From Isoetes taiwanensis (lineage: Eukaryota; Streptophyta; Lycopodiopsida; Isoetales; Isoetaceae): a stretch of 64,000 nucleotides of DNA. Location: positions 12,550,669-12,614,668 of the forward strand of contig JAJEKV010000013.1 in NCBI GenBank assembly GCA_021234155.1. The letters are read 5' to 3'. A program made the translations under genes and the position numbers. Of the stretch, positions 35,041 to 47,504 are shown in pieces (position 1 is the first letter of the stretch; each line of letters starts with the position of its first letter). The notes beneath the pieces were generated by a model. The model had not been told where the DNA came from. It searched no databases and worked only from the letters and a program-made list of their open reading frames with translations.

Positions 35041-36260
35041 GTAAAGTTTAGGTGCTAGGGAACCGCCACCTTTGAGGGGTTTCGGTGAAACCGGCAAGCG
35101 GCAGCCACACTGCGAAGCGTTAGGCGAAGCGCGGCACTTCAACCGGCTTCCAAATGAAAACCCGGGGGCGCTCCTCACCGTAATCCCCTGCTCCCTGGAA
35201 ATTCCGTGCACCCCCTTTTTTTTTTCTCTCTCCTCTGTTTCGCGATGGCAGAGGTCCGGAGGTCTACTCCGGCGATCTTCGCGTAGGTGTTGGCGCTGGG
35301 CGCCATTTCTGTAGCAGTGGTAAGCACGGATGCCGGGGCGACGTTAGGCATCTTTTCTTGCTAGTTTTTCATTCTTTTTTTTTTCTTTCTAATCTTTTGT
35401 TCTTGCTTTTTTCAAGGATTTGGCCGATTTGGTTCTAGGTGAAGGCGTTGGACAAAAGTAAGGTAAAGATTTAGTTTTATTTCTAGTATTGATTCAATGT
35501 TTAAACTTACTAATGTTTTTTTTCTTCTTTTAGGTTCTGCTCCCTTGTTCTTGAGGTAGATACCCGAGTTTTGAGTTTTTGAGGCAACATTCTGGAGTTT
35601 CTGAGCAAGATAGCTGAGTTTCTGAGCAAGATACCTGAGTTTCTGAGGCAAAAGTTTGGAGTTTTCGAGCAAGATACCCGAGTTTTCGAGTTCTTGGACC
35701 AAGATATTAAGATTTCAAGGTAAAGTTTTCTAGGAGCAATTTTTGTTTCTATTTTTGTTTCTTACATATATTATCTAACGAGTTTTTGCTGTTGCAGATT
35801 TGTTGCTCTTGCAGAAATGGGGGAACCAAGGTTTCTTTTGGTCCTTTTAGTTCTTTATGTTGCTAGGAGGGTTTCTGATTTGTGTTTAAGTAGCAGTCCC
35901 TCGTTTACACTTGTGGAGGATGATCTATTAGATGATAATACTATGGAAGATGACACTTTGGTTCTTTGAGAATATTATACTGATCCACGATCCTTCCGAG
36001 GTAGAAAATTTGTTAAGGGATATAGAGAAAGAGCCGTGGTTTGATGAATGTGCAATCTTTATCTGTGTGCAAACTTTTATATGAAACTGTGTGGAAAATT
36101 CTATCTGGAAATCACTTTTATATGAAACTGTGTGGAAACTTTATGAAACTGTGTGGTGGCGGCGCTCTAAGCGGCGCCGCCAGGAAACCCTTACCCAAAA
36201 TATTACAAAAAAAAAAAACTTATAGTGGAAACTCGAGGAATTTCCAGGGAGCAGGGGTTT
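35040..36260 (+). other. GC-rich start followed by GAGTTT repeats; possible decayed gene
   Basis: 35045-35330 is markedly GC-richer than its surroundings and contains an ATG (35245) whose frame stops after 13 residues, with a GTAAGC donor at 35320. From 35555 to 35700 a roughly 24-bp phrase around GAGTTTCTGAGCAAGATACC is repeated about six times. At 36069-36160 the phrase TATGAAACTGTGTGGAAA occurs three times. This pattern could be the 5' part of a mobile element, but no conserved protein is visible. Confidence 0.35.
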
Positions 36261-39200
36261 ACGGTTAGGTCTTCTTCCAAATGGCGACCAGGAACGGCAT
36301 GCTAACTGCCTGGAGAATTCCCCGCTCACTTGAGATGTAACAAACATGATGACGGATTCGATTCAAGATGCGGGTACCACTAAAGAGTATGGATGATGAG
36401 TTTAAGTGCTTGTTTTGGTCCAGCAAAGGAAACAGCAATGTATTCCATTTGGCATAAGGATCTTTGTCTTCTAAAATCGACACGGCCGCCAACTAAAGCA
36501 CAAGTTGGACTAAAATCTGCACCAAAAATCTGTGATGAGTTGTGCTTTTTCGGCTCTAACATCCTTAGGGCAAAGAACATGCGAGGGAGCTTACAACCGC
36601 TCTAGCAATTAGCGTGGATAGAAATGGCATGAAAATCTTTCACTTCTTGGAGATAGTTATGGCTTCGCCAAGTAATGCTCTTTGTTAGAGTAGAATGTTG
36701 CCAAATTAAGCGAAGAAAAATGCCTCTAAATGGCGCACAACCTCGATGATGAGTCGGATGTCAGGGCTGCTCAGAACCTAATGGCATAAAGCTTGCACAG
36801 AGTATAGAAACGCCCAGTGTCTTGCTCCAGCTATGGCCGGGATGGAGAAGGCACACATCAAGAATCTGAATCGGGCACAGCTCTCCTTGATCTAATTAAG
36901 AGGGCAGCTTACCTCTTAACACTCTCTATAAAGTCTGGGGGAGGCTCCACAACCTTCGAATCTGCAAGATTGTTGCAAAATACTGATCTAGTGGCTGCTC
37001 CCTCCCAGCCCAAGGCCTTAGGGATCGTAAAAATTCGTGGCTAGCAATGGCGAAGGTTGCAGCTCTCAAGCGGCCAGAGAACAACAATATTCGAGCAATG
37101 AACACTGAAGAAATTGTGCATCTAGACGGTGAAGATCCGAGGAAAGAAGACATGGACGCTATTCCCAATCGGGTTTCTTTAGCATTAGATCTGTTTCAAG
37201 ATCGTGGTAGCTATATAATGCTAGTGAACTTTAAATGAAATTTTCATTTTCTCGGATTGACTATGGCTAATCGCATATTGTGGATAGGCAAATAGCAAAT
37301 CGCAAGTATTGCTTAAAAATATCTCGAGATACTTTGTGTCAAGGCCCGGACACAAAATCAAAGATCCAATTATCGTGGTTCTTTGTCTTCCTTTTGCATC
37401 TCAAAATCCACTCGATTATTCATTTGTTGTTAGACTTGTTAGGCGAGAAATTATATGGAAAGAAAGTCTTACGGGGCCTTCTCTTTAGAATCTTTTACTT
37501 GCGGATCTTCTTTAGTGAAACGGACATATTCTGTGGGGAATTCTTACAAAGCTAATCAAGTTCTTGGTCCCTTGGTCTACATTATTTACATTATTTCAAT
37601 ATTGATAGTTGCTTTATTATTTCTAGATGCAACACTCTTCTTACATGCAAAGGTTCTTCTCAAGGCGAGGGGGCTGTTGTTGGTATGGGAGAAGTGTCCG
37701 CCCTTGGACCCGCAATATCACATGGCGTCCAAATGGATGCTTCATCTGTAACAATTGAAGTCCAAAAAGTCTTTCTCAACATTAGCCTTCCATTTCCAAG
37801 TATGGGAGCAGAGTTTTTAACCAAATGCCAAGGATCTTTTGTTCGTTGGCGATTCTGCACTGCTATTATTGGTGCAGACTTTTATTGGTGCGGGCACCAT
37901 CAAATGAAATTCCTAGCACCTCGGTATTTGTTAAAATAGTGCGGTTCGAATTTAAAAGTAACTCATTACATATTTCGTTGTAGCTTCATTATATAATTAC
38001 ATTTGTAGGAATAAAAGCTCGGAGGCAAAGCGGCAAAGAATCGCAGAGACAATAACCAATCAGGCCTTGACCCTTCATAATCATATTGCGGGTTACTCTC
38101 GGCTTTGGTACCCCGCCACCCACGTATCTATCTGCTCCAATTCCTACCGCCATATGCAATTTCTACATGTCATACAATGGGTCCAAAATGCTCATATATA
38201 CCGCTCTCTATCATTGTGAAGCCATAAGGTTGCTGATCCGGGCTTAACTGTCACACTTTGTTGGCATGAATTATGGCGCTACAACGCCCTCATCGACAAA
38301 ACCATTTATTATTAGCGGAACCGGTTTGCATGTGTCCGTCCCTCCATATATTGTAAGGACTTGGAAAATGGGTTAACTATGCTTAGAAACGTAGAGCCAA
38401 CTTGGACAACCCATGCAAGTGGCACTAGGTTAGCTACTTGCAATGGTGGAACGTTTAGCAATCGTCATGCAAGTACCAATGCAGAGGCTATGAGGGGGGA
38501 ATGTTTTTAGAAACGTGCATTGCTGCAGCTCTCTTTGTCCCCAAAAGGAACTTGCATCACTACTGTTGACCACAAGATGCTTAATAACTCTATCGGGGCT
38601 GCACGAGTTCACGCAGACCACCTTCATAGACTTGCAAAGTATATGTATCTTTTGTATAAATGGAATTTTTACTGAAGCTAAAGGCTTGATCACGCATTCA
38701 TGGCATTTCCTGCATGATCTTATCTTTTAGTCCACAATTTCAGCAATTTTTTGTCCACAATTTCAGTAATTGTACAATGTAGGAGGAATCTGCAGCATTC
38801 CACCTTTAAGTTCATTTTTTATCTTTAAGTTTATACTTAGTCTTGACTTGCTTTTATTTGTTCGTTTCAGAGGAAGAGGAGGAGAATGTTGTCTCTTCTC
38901 AAGAGAAGTATGCAATCCATATGAACACCTTGGAGTTAAGGTAAAAATCGTCTATCAATGTGATTAAAATCTGAAATTTGAGTATGCTTGCATTCTTTTA
39001 ATATGTTGTCTTTTTTGCAAAGTGAAGGAAAAAGAGGTCAGATGCATGTTCCTTCCGAAAAATCTCGAGCGTGGATCAAATGTATTCTCAATTGAACAAG
39101 TTCATGGCAGAGAAGAACAAAGCAAGGCAGCGAACGTTCATAGGTACTAGGAGAACTACACAAACACAAGAGTTGGACTTAGTGGTAGAGTACTTGTTGA

Positions 39201-39440
39201 GCAAAAACTCGCTTAAGTTAATCGCTAGGGAAACGGCACTGACAAGCGAAATTTTGTGCATCAGATTTGATTCTTGAAATATGATCAGTTGTTACTGCTG
39301 TTTTTGAAAATAATGAGAAATCTTATCAATTTCTTGCTGGTTCAATTTGTTACTTATCAACGTATTTTTGAAATGGGTATTATCTTACAAATGTATAACC
39401 GGGCATTTTCTTATGAATGACAATAGGGTATTATCTCACG
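36260..39440. other. Long stretch without a recognised gene
   Basis: Open frames at 36393-36605 (+), 37047-37238 (+) and 38430-38693 (-) have no motif I recognise. Their strand and frame change without splice signals. I regard the region as mobile-element debris or plain intergenic DNA. Confidence 0.35.
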
Positions 39441-39860
39441 AATGATAACAGGGATTATTCGGAGAACAGGGTATGTTATTTGAAACAGGGTATGTTATTT
39501 GGAATGGGGTATTATGTGTAACAGGGTGTTATTTGAAATAGGGTATGTTATTTGAAACAGGGTATGTTATTTGGAATGGGGTATTATTTGTAACAGGGTA
39601 TTATTTGGGTATGATCTGAAATAGGGTATCCCTTGAACAGGGCATTATCTCTTACGAATGATAACAGGGTATGAATTCACATTCTTTGAATGGGGGATTG
39701 GACACCGGTTTAATAGGGTATTAACATGCAAATGAGGAAAAGGGGATTGTGGCCAAATACCCGATTCCAAAATACATTTTATCCCCCTTTGTTTGACGAA
39801 AAGGGGATTTAATAGGTATTTTTTGGGGTATTTCTTAGGGTATTGGAGCACCTTTTTTCG
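39440..39860 (+). repeat. AACAGGGTATGTTATTTG minisatellite
   Basis: Units of 19-25 bp around AACAGGGTATGTTATTTG and GGGGTATTAT are repeated more than eight times at 39460-39680, then fade into AAAAGGGGATT and GGGGTATTTC phrases up to 39860. The latter match phrases in the array at 26.9-27.4 kb, so the two arrays may share an origin. Confidence 0.7.
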
Positions 39861-41886
39861 TTGTGTAGATCTCACTTCGTTGATAAGCACTATTGGGACA
39901 ATTTTTTAGAGTGCATGAGATGGAGCGGTAGAATGAAGTGACTTTGTTTGTATATGGCACAAATCGAAGGCACATTCATCCGCCCGATGGCAAAAGGGTA
40001 AGATTATCAAGCACTTTCGTGGTCCCTTGGAGGTGAGGGATGTAGCAAATGCGTCCTAGATGAAACAAAACAAAAATATGGTATTTAATGTGATCAAATA
40101 CATCGAATCTACATTCAATCTTATATCCTTACATCTTCATTTTCATTTATTCGTAGCACGTATATATTGACAACAAACTAAGAATATAATCACCATATCT
40201 ATGGCGGTCCCAAGGCCCATAGCAATCACTAAACGGCTTCTCAAGATCGTTCTTTCTATGAAATACTCTTTGGGTCTTTGGATCATTCCACAACACAATA
40301 GCTGCAGATATAGAAATTAGCTGCAACGAACATACACCAGCAATTGACATAAAGGAAAATAACTACAACAGACATTAAATTGTGTGTGCTTGCAAATGAT
40401 TACCCGGGCTTGCATAAATTTAGCGAGACAAATCTCCAAACTAAAGTCATGTTTGTAAATAAAAGCGCATATGGGTAAAAGCACTGTGGTGTTCCAATTC
40501 GGTACTCCCCCCCTGCCCCCCAAAATGTGGCGTTGCATCCACCACTTTTGTGGTATGAAAGTATAATTATGGCACCGCTTAGCTGCCGGTATTTAAGAAT
40601 AGAGTCCCGCTCAGCTGTGGGGGAAATTCTAATTTCAAAAACTAAAATTCAAATTCAAATTCCTATTCTTTGGCCCCTTCCTCGTTCTTTGCCACGCCCC
40701 GTTCTTTGGCTCCCTCCTCGCTAAGCGAGCTCCAATCCATTGTGGATATGGATGTCAATGAGGTAATCTGTACACACAAACCGGCATTTCGCATGGAGAA
40801 AACGAAGAAGAACCAAGGAACAAGAAATGTTGAAGAAAAAGACGCCGAGGAAAAGAAGAAGAGAAGAAAAATTGAGTTTGCGAGAATTGGCGTAAGGATC
40901 CGGTTCATCAAGAAGTGCAAGCAATGAAACGCCGTATTGTCCTTAATTTGCTAACGTCTTTCCATAAAAGCACCAAAAGAATGGAGGATAGCACGAAGAA
41001 AGAAATTTTACTTGATTTTTGAGGGATAAAACATTGGAAAAATTCATAGGTGAAGAATTAAAGGATTTGGAAGCCAAGAGCATCGTTATAAGGAGCCTCA
41101 CGGGACTCCATGCATCATCCAAACTCTCTACCAAATGATCCCTAGCAGACCAAGAATAGTCACCTTTGCAATGTACACGTACCGCGCGGTTCTCAAACAA
41201 GTGACAAAATCAGCCAAAGAGATCTTGGAAAGGTATTAGGTGTTCACCCAAGAAACCTGCAAAAGGCAAAGAAAAAGAGGGAAGAGATCGATTACAATGG
41301 TGGGAAATGGGTTTCTTACAAGAGGGCTAAAAGATTCGATGCAATTTCAGATGAATATATAGAAAAGATTCAAAAATTTTGGATTGAGAACACCAGAGTG
41401 GTCTCCTAACACAAAGGATGTTAGAACTAGAAGATTGGAGAGAAATGTAAGAGAAGAACATGCTGCCCACTATCTGGAGGAATCACAGGTTAGTTTATTT
41501 CTGTTATTCATGTTTTCTTAGTTATGGTGTTTAGTGTGGTGGTGCATGTGGTGGTTATTGTGTTGTACAGTGATTGTGGTGTACTGTATGCAGCATGTGA
41601 ATTGTGTGTAGTTGACTCTAGTCTGAAATGCAATATTTAATGTTTGGAATATTATTAGAACATTACAGAATTGAGTACTCCTTTACTGGGTGTGTGTACA
41701 GTCTAAAAATATTTGAGCTATAACTAACTGATCCTGAGATACAAATTTTTGTTGAATAAAGACAATTTTTTGTCAGATTCAAGCACAGCTCTGTTGGAAA
41801 GTATGATATATTAAAAAAAGGATCTTACAAAATTTGGCTTTCCATTGAAAGCTCTGTACCCGAGAACTAAATTTACATGCATGATC

Positions 41887-42475
41887 CTAAGCAACAGGAA
41901 ATGCTGGTATGACTGGCTCGAGAACTGGTGCACCCAAAATTATTGTTTTCTGCACTAAAGCATCTAAGCTTTCTGCAGTCATCCCAGAATTTAACAGGAT
42001 GAGGTTTGCCAGTGCTTCCTACATCCCCTGGTGGTAAGTACGCAATTCTGCCAGTAAAACCCGCTGTTGCAGAGTCAGAGCGGACAAGTGACAGAGAACA
42101 AATATACCAGCTGCCCTTGCAGCAGCATGTAACATAAGCTGATGGACCTTGTCTAAGAGCTCTCTTCCTGTCAATCTGACTCCAAGCATAGCCATTGAAG
42201 GCCCAGCATCCAGTCTGTTGTATGCCTTTAGGTTGGATTCGAAATCAGCAAAGAAGGTGGATTTAGGCATATCCACCTTCAGAGATTGATCACGAGCCCT
42301 GTTCAATATGTGCTGAATGCCCTCCTCGCTCACCCTACAATAGCCATAGTGATATCTGAACATCCCTCCTACCATGTTGCCGGAATGAACTTGTTCGAAT
42401 TGGCGCGAATTGGGAATGAAACGCAGAAAATCAGACGTAGGAACAGGATTTAGGACCCAGATCCTTTTCTAATGA
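41887..42475 (-). pseudogene. Antisense protein-like frame in the intron, unrecognised
   Basis: One frame on minus runs about 195 codons with a single TAG (42019-42021). The composition is strongly protein-like: VPTSDFLRFIPNSRQFEQ, MVGGMFRYHYGYC, then GRELLDKVHQLMLHAAARA and SALTLQQRVLLAELRTYH, probably helical, then LANLILLNSGMTAESLDAL. I recognise no family. It could be part of a second mobile element inserted in the intron, or a minus-strand partner gene of the transposase. Confidence 0.4.
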
Positions 42476-42589
42476 TTAGAAGAGGAATGTAATTATTATC
42501 AGGGTGTACGAATTTCAGAAGTGTTTATGAGAGCAGAGGCAGATTTTTTATGTCAGACGAAATAGGATAAAAGTGATGTGATGTGATGT

Positions 42590-43245
42590 GTGGTGTCGTG
42601 ATGGTGTGGTGTGGTGTGGTGTGGTGTGGGTTGCGTTATGTCCATGGTGTCATGTGGGCGTGTGCATGTGGATACAATTTTATTTATTCTCCCCCCTCAC
42701 CCCACCACACCCCATCTATCCCACCACCATAGACTACCACCACATCTTTGCGACCACCACATTACCACCACATGCACACACATCCCACCACATCCCACGC
42801 CACACCCCTCCACCACCACCACCACCACACTCCACCACCACCACATCACACCACAATCCACAACACCACACCACACCACCACCACTACACCCCCACCACA
42901 CTCCACCACCACCACACTCCACCACACACCACCACCACCACCACCACCCCCACCACCACACTCCACCACACCACATCATAGCACCACACACCGCTACACA
43001 CACCACCACCACCGCCCACCACCACGCCCCACCACCACACCACACACCACTCCACCACCCCCTACCACCACACCCCCACCACCACCACACACCACTCCAC
43101 CACCCCCACCACCACAATCCACCACCACCAACCCCCACCACCACACTCCACCACCACTCCACACTCCACCATTTGGTGTATGGTGTGTGGTGAATGGTAT
43201 GGGTGTGGTGGGGGTGTGGTGTGGTGTGTGGTAATGTACACAAAC
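42590..43245. repeat. (CCA/CAC)n minisatellite with strand switch
   Basis: The core (about 42700-43165) is almost wholly CCACCACCACA-type on the plus strand. It is bordered on both sides by GTGGTGTGGTGTGG-type sequence (42595-42640 and 43180-43232), that is, the complementary strand pattern. The ends could pair with the core. Every frame appears open only because of the repeat, so the His-Pro-Thr or Gly-Val frames are not genes. Confidence 0.95.
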
Positions 43246-45213
43246 ACTAAGGTGCTCGTTAAGTGAATATGATGAGTGTGGGGAATGGTATGGTGCATGG
43301 TTTGATGTGGTATACACATCCTAACAGTTTAGTGTTCATTTCATGCAGATGCTATTGTTCAAGAGGTTTCTGGACCAACATCCAGAAATTAAGATTCGTC
43401 TTCGAGCTTTTGAGAAGCTAAAACCCTGGTTTGTTGTGAAATTGAAGGACTTCAATAGTTCTTTGTTGCATTCAAAGACGCGTGAGGATGCAAATGCTAG
43501 TGGATGGACTCAATGGGATGAGAACCAAACATCCAAGAATTGCACTTGCACCTGCGATGTTTGTAGATCACATGAACTTGGTCAATGCAGGCACACCAAA
43601 GATAAAATTGCAAGTACAGAAGTTTGTGGAGATCTATATTGTGTCCAAAGAGTGAATTAGATGAGTTTCACAAGAAGGCGTGCATCGCAGAAATTGTGAG
43701 TCGTGTGGAATCAAGAAGTTTCAGACACTGTCCCCATGGAAGGAAGTGGCAGTAGGAAAGTGAAATGGGAGTACATTGACTATGAAAAAGACAACGTCTC
43801 GAGTTCTGGTAGGAGACTGACTCATCAGTACAATGAGACAGAACCCAAGAAGCTTCTGGATAAACTGAAAGAGCGTCTAAAAATCTTTCCACTGCATAAT
43901 TTCAGGTACCAATGGCAGGCAAAACAGTTTAAGGAGCTTCTGGAGAATCTCCCAGCAGATGCATGTCTCTCGGTAGTGGATTTTGCAGAGAACTATACAT
44001 TCAAGGAACAAGAGGAGGTGCAGTCGATGCGTTGGGTCAATAACCAGATTACCATTTTGGTTCCAATAACATATTAGTATGACTCAGTGGCAGATGAGAT
44101 TATCAAGGAAACACATTACTATGTATCAGATGATAGGGAACACAATACTTTGTTCGTGCAACACTGCTTCATGAAGCACCACGAATATCTGGAGCAGAAA
44201 GGAAGGGTTCCAAACAGACATTATGTGTTTTCAGATGGTGCAGCATCTCAATTCAAGGCTTCTAGACCATTTTACTTTGTGGCTAGGTACACAAACGACA
44301 CTGATGTCTATAATGATGTGGAATTTTTTTGGTTCTAACCACGGGAAAGGTGAACACGATGGCAAAGCTGCTGAGTTGAAGAGATGGTTAAGACAACTGC
44401 AATTAAAATACAGCAGCATAAAATTGGGTAATGCTCATGAAGTGGTAGAAGTTGCCGAAGAGATGTTTACTTGTGGAACATCCGAGTGGATGAACACATC
44501 TGAAACCAGTAAGAGGAAGAATATAAAAAGGTTCTTTTGGGAAGTCAAGGTGGAGGATATAGATAGAAAGAAAGCATGGGGTGCAGAAAGGATTTTGGAC
44601 ACTAGGCGCATCCATTGTGTACATGCATTCAATCTCACGAATCTCCCGTGCGCTTGCAACGAGGGAACTTTCATGCTTCGCAGCCTACCGCTTGGATGGC
44701 ATGTGGGGCGGTTGTGTGAACAAGCACTACGTTGATGATTGGAAACTTCAAGTTATTGTACCATCCTCCAATGTGCATGCCGACATTGAGGACCGTAAAT
44801 CCAGCCAGGTCTTTGTTCTCCTCCAATCCCACGATGTTAGCGGAGGCACTTAGAGTTGGTGATAATTTTCTTTGCCGTTGCTCGAAAGGGAATGATGAGG
44901 GTTCTGAATTTTGGATTACGATGTGCACAAAACCAAAATGGATAGTGGAGAAAGACTTCCAACTCAATGGAACATGGTACCTCGCATTGATAGTGTCATA
45001 GAAGGTATGTATTACAAGAAGGGCGCAAGATCAACCGTCGGCTATGATCTTTGCGAAGAAAGACGCCTTAGGCATAGTATTCACAACACGACTGTGCAAT
45101 CGGACTTCACATGCCACCAACAAAACGCCAAAACAGGATCAGTATATAGGTTTGATCCTTTAGATGAGGAGAAAATTTTACGAGAATTTACCCAAGTTCT
45201 TTTTTCTCGATGA

Positions 45214-46460
45214 TGATGAAATGTAAAACTATTCTGTAGTTTTCAGAACTCATGTGAAATCTTGTGCTTCAGCTGTGAAAATGAGTTTGTCTTGATTTCT
45301 TTTGAAGATTTGAATTCTTCTGAAACACTTGATTCCTTTGTTTGTGAGATGAATTGAATATGAATTTTCATTGAAATGAATCGAGGTTACAATAATAATT
45401 ATTATCCTATTATTTAAATTTGGTTTTTCTGATGTGTGGAAAACTTTTACATTTTTGTTCCGGCAAATGGTATGCCTATGATTTGCTATGATTTTGCTTC
45501 ATTTCGGCTGCTCCAAAAAAATTTCCGATTGCCAAAAATTAAAATGTCCATCGAGTTGTGTTTTTTAGGTCCGTTTTTTGGATTTGGGTATTCGGCATAT
45601 CTTCCACAAGATTTTCAATCCGCAAAACCTTGGAGAAGCTTTCGGCATGGACAACATCTGTCTGCCTGCCACATGCATTAGACGAATCCATTTGGGCTGT
45701 TCTATCTTATCCGGTGCTGCCGAGCATTTGTGGCTTTCCGATTTCTGATGCAATTTGATTTTTTGCAGCAGTTGCTTTCTTCTGCAAATATACTGGAGCG
45801 TGGAGCGTGGGTTTGGAGATCCCGCTGTGATTTGGCTGTATATGGGCTTCGATTTGGCAACAAGATGTGGATAAGATTTATTTAAAAAGTGATTTCGTCA
45901 AGACTCCTTAGGTTTGCATGGAGGTTTGGCTGTACAGCGACAATCATGTGTTTTCATCAGGTAAATGCATGCATTCCCATATGTATCATTCTTTTATTGT
46001 TAGAGTCTGATGTTTCCATGGATTTTGCACAAGAATAGGCACAGATGTTTTATAATCTCCTTCGACTGTTTTTCAGAAGCATTTGTTCCAATGCCTATGT
46101 TCCAATGTCACGTAGATTATCTTGGAAATTCAACCTTATGTACTCAATGGATTTCTTTGCTAAATTTGTTGGCAGATGTGCAGCTTCTGATTGCTTGAAA
46201 AAATCGTAACATGTAGGTGATTTAGTAGGAACGTTGGAAGACTTGCTCATGGGCGACAGTGGCAATGGCATCACCACACTAATTTCGTGAGTTTCATTTC
46301 CTAGCACTGCTCTTTCTCCTTTTCCTCCGTCTTGGTGATCTGTAGAGTAGGCCATGGTGCTGTGCATAGCTTATAGTTTCGTGCCATTACAAGTTTCTTT
46401 GTTGCTTAGATAGAGCTCCTCAACTAGACTCTGCAACCAAGTAGCATAAATCTATATTGT
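45214..46460. other. Intergenic DNA downstream of the transposase
   Basis: The 3' flank of the transposase gene contains an AT-rich stretch (45380-45420). No element terminus or gene was recognised. Confidence 0.4.
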
Positions 46461-46462
46461 AA

Positions 46463-46491
46463 CTAGTAATGGTGCCCAGCGTTGCTGGGCA
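46463..46491 (-). mobile_element. Possible Helitron 3' terminus
   Basis: Read on minus, the hairpin TGCCCAGCAACGCTGGGCA (46491-46473) is followed after six bases by CTAG and then T (46466-46462). Helitrons end in a short hairpin just before a CTRR end and insert between A and T, so the geometry fits. No Rep/helicase frame and no 5' TC end were identified to the right, so only this end is proposed. Confidence 0.4.
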
Positions 46492-47480
46492 TACTTTGGG
46501 AGGTTGTAAATGTTTTAGCCACAATGAGAAAAGTGTGCAGTATATTTGTACCTTTTTATTATAACGAAAACTTTCCAAAGGTTTAAGAACGTTTAAGAAG
46601 CCTATCTCCTTCATGTTAGATGGTTTTGCATCAGTATCTCTGAGAGCTTTGAGTAGAACATTGTGATGCTTGTTCTTAGCAATTTTGAGTGGAAGTAAAA
46701 TGTTAATCTATGCAGGTTTGAGGTGAGGTTATAGTCAAAGTCTCTATGAGGTGGCGAGGAGTTCCAAGGTGTATTCTTCGAGTATCTCTACCAAGTCTTG
46801 ATCGAATCCTGGTTGTTGGCTCCGCATATGTTGGTCATCACTCTCCTGGCTTTCTGCTTGTTGCTCTTCAGTCTCCAGTTGTTCGTCTTCTTCGGTGTGA
46901 TAGGACAACATGACATACATTGTCCAATATCCAATCCTACGGACCTATAGATTGTTGATAAATAACTCAAGTTTTGCTATGTATTTTGTTGTATGTATTT
47001 CGTTGTTTGTGATGTAACAAGGTGACGGATCAATCGCACTAATGACCTGTAGTGCGATTGCGTCCAAAAAAGATTCCTTTTTCAAAAAACCCCAAAATTT
47101 GGTACTTTTGGCATATCTTAAGAAAACATTTAGATAAACGGTCCTTTGACCTTAAAAAAAGTGCATTTTTTAGAACAAACAAACAAAGTACAACATTTAT
47201 AATTAAAAGGAGGTTGTTTTTGGTAGTATTTTAAACGCTTTTTCACTTGACCTGGGCGCACGATCACACAAAAACACAATACTAAGAACAATTAGAAGCA
47301 TCAAAGAAACTGCAAAAAAATGATACAAGGCCAAAATATGATGTAAAATAGATAAGAATGTCTATGCGCCATAGACATGCACCCCGCTTTAAACAAGCCA
47401 CATTTTAAAAAAGTCATCATTTAAGTGCAAATAATGATACAAGGGCGTTTTCATCCAAAGTGTAGTTTAAAGAAGAAAGG
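46492..47480. other. Noncoding flank, left side of the methylase/transposase unit
   Basis: No coding frame recognised. GTGCGATTG / CAATCGCAC inverted phrases occur at 47030-47062 (CAATCGCACTAATGACC and TAGTGCGATTG), a stem of about 9-11 bp that might mark an element edge. Confidence 0.4.
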
Positions 47481-47504
47481 CATGTCTATGCGCGCATAGA
47501 CATG
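47481..47504. repeat. Perfect 24-bp palindrome around CTATGCGCGCATAG
   Basis: The 14-bp core CTATGCGCGCATAG is extended by CATGT on the left and ACATG on the right with perfect symmetry. It is the leftmost perfect copy of the palindrome family found across 47.3-55.9 kb. Confidence 0.95.

Larger units (their letters stand above)
41489..43348 (+). other. Intron of the transposase gene carrying foreign sequence
   Basis: The interval between the GT donor at 41489 and the AG at 43347-43348 keeps the flanking reading phase, so it behaves as a 1.86-kb intron. It holds an antisense protein-like frame (41887-42475) and a (CCA)n minisatellite (42590-43245). Confidence 0.6.
40670..45213 (+). pseudogene. 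DDE-like transposase gene (two main exons), frameshifted
   Basis: Upstream exonic sequence (about 40.7-41.49 kb, broken) includes a basic lysine-rich stretch, LGVHPRNLQKAKKKR, and ends EEHAAHYLEESQ at 41488 with a GTTAGT donor. Exon 2 starts at 43349 after TTCATGCAG, in phase, with MLLFKRFLDQHPEIKIR. It contains a Cys-rich knuckle (CTCTCDVC), then three blocks that look like an RNase H-fold catalytic core: VVDFAENYTFKEQEE, HYVFSDGAASQFK, and SNHGKGEHDGKAAELKRW with acidic residues in the expected order. CACNEGTF and a C-terminal domain with KPKWIVEKDFQ follow. I recall this DFAENY / SDGA / HGKG set from repetitive proteins of plants and animals but cannot name the superfamily. Frame breaks lie near 40925-41050, 43660, 44330, 44735 and 44985. 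It is dead. Confidence 0.7.

Noticed and set aside
36393..36605. Plus-strand 70-codon frame overlapped by two minus-strand frames
   Set aside because: Three overlapping frames are open with no recognisable motif; coding cannot be assigned.
42588..43319. Long overlapping frames on both strands rich in His, Pro, Thr or in Gly, Val, Trp
   Set aside because: They are translations of the (CCA)n/(TGG)n minisatellite, open in all frames by composition.
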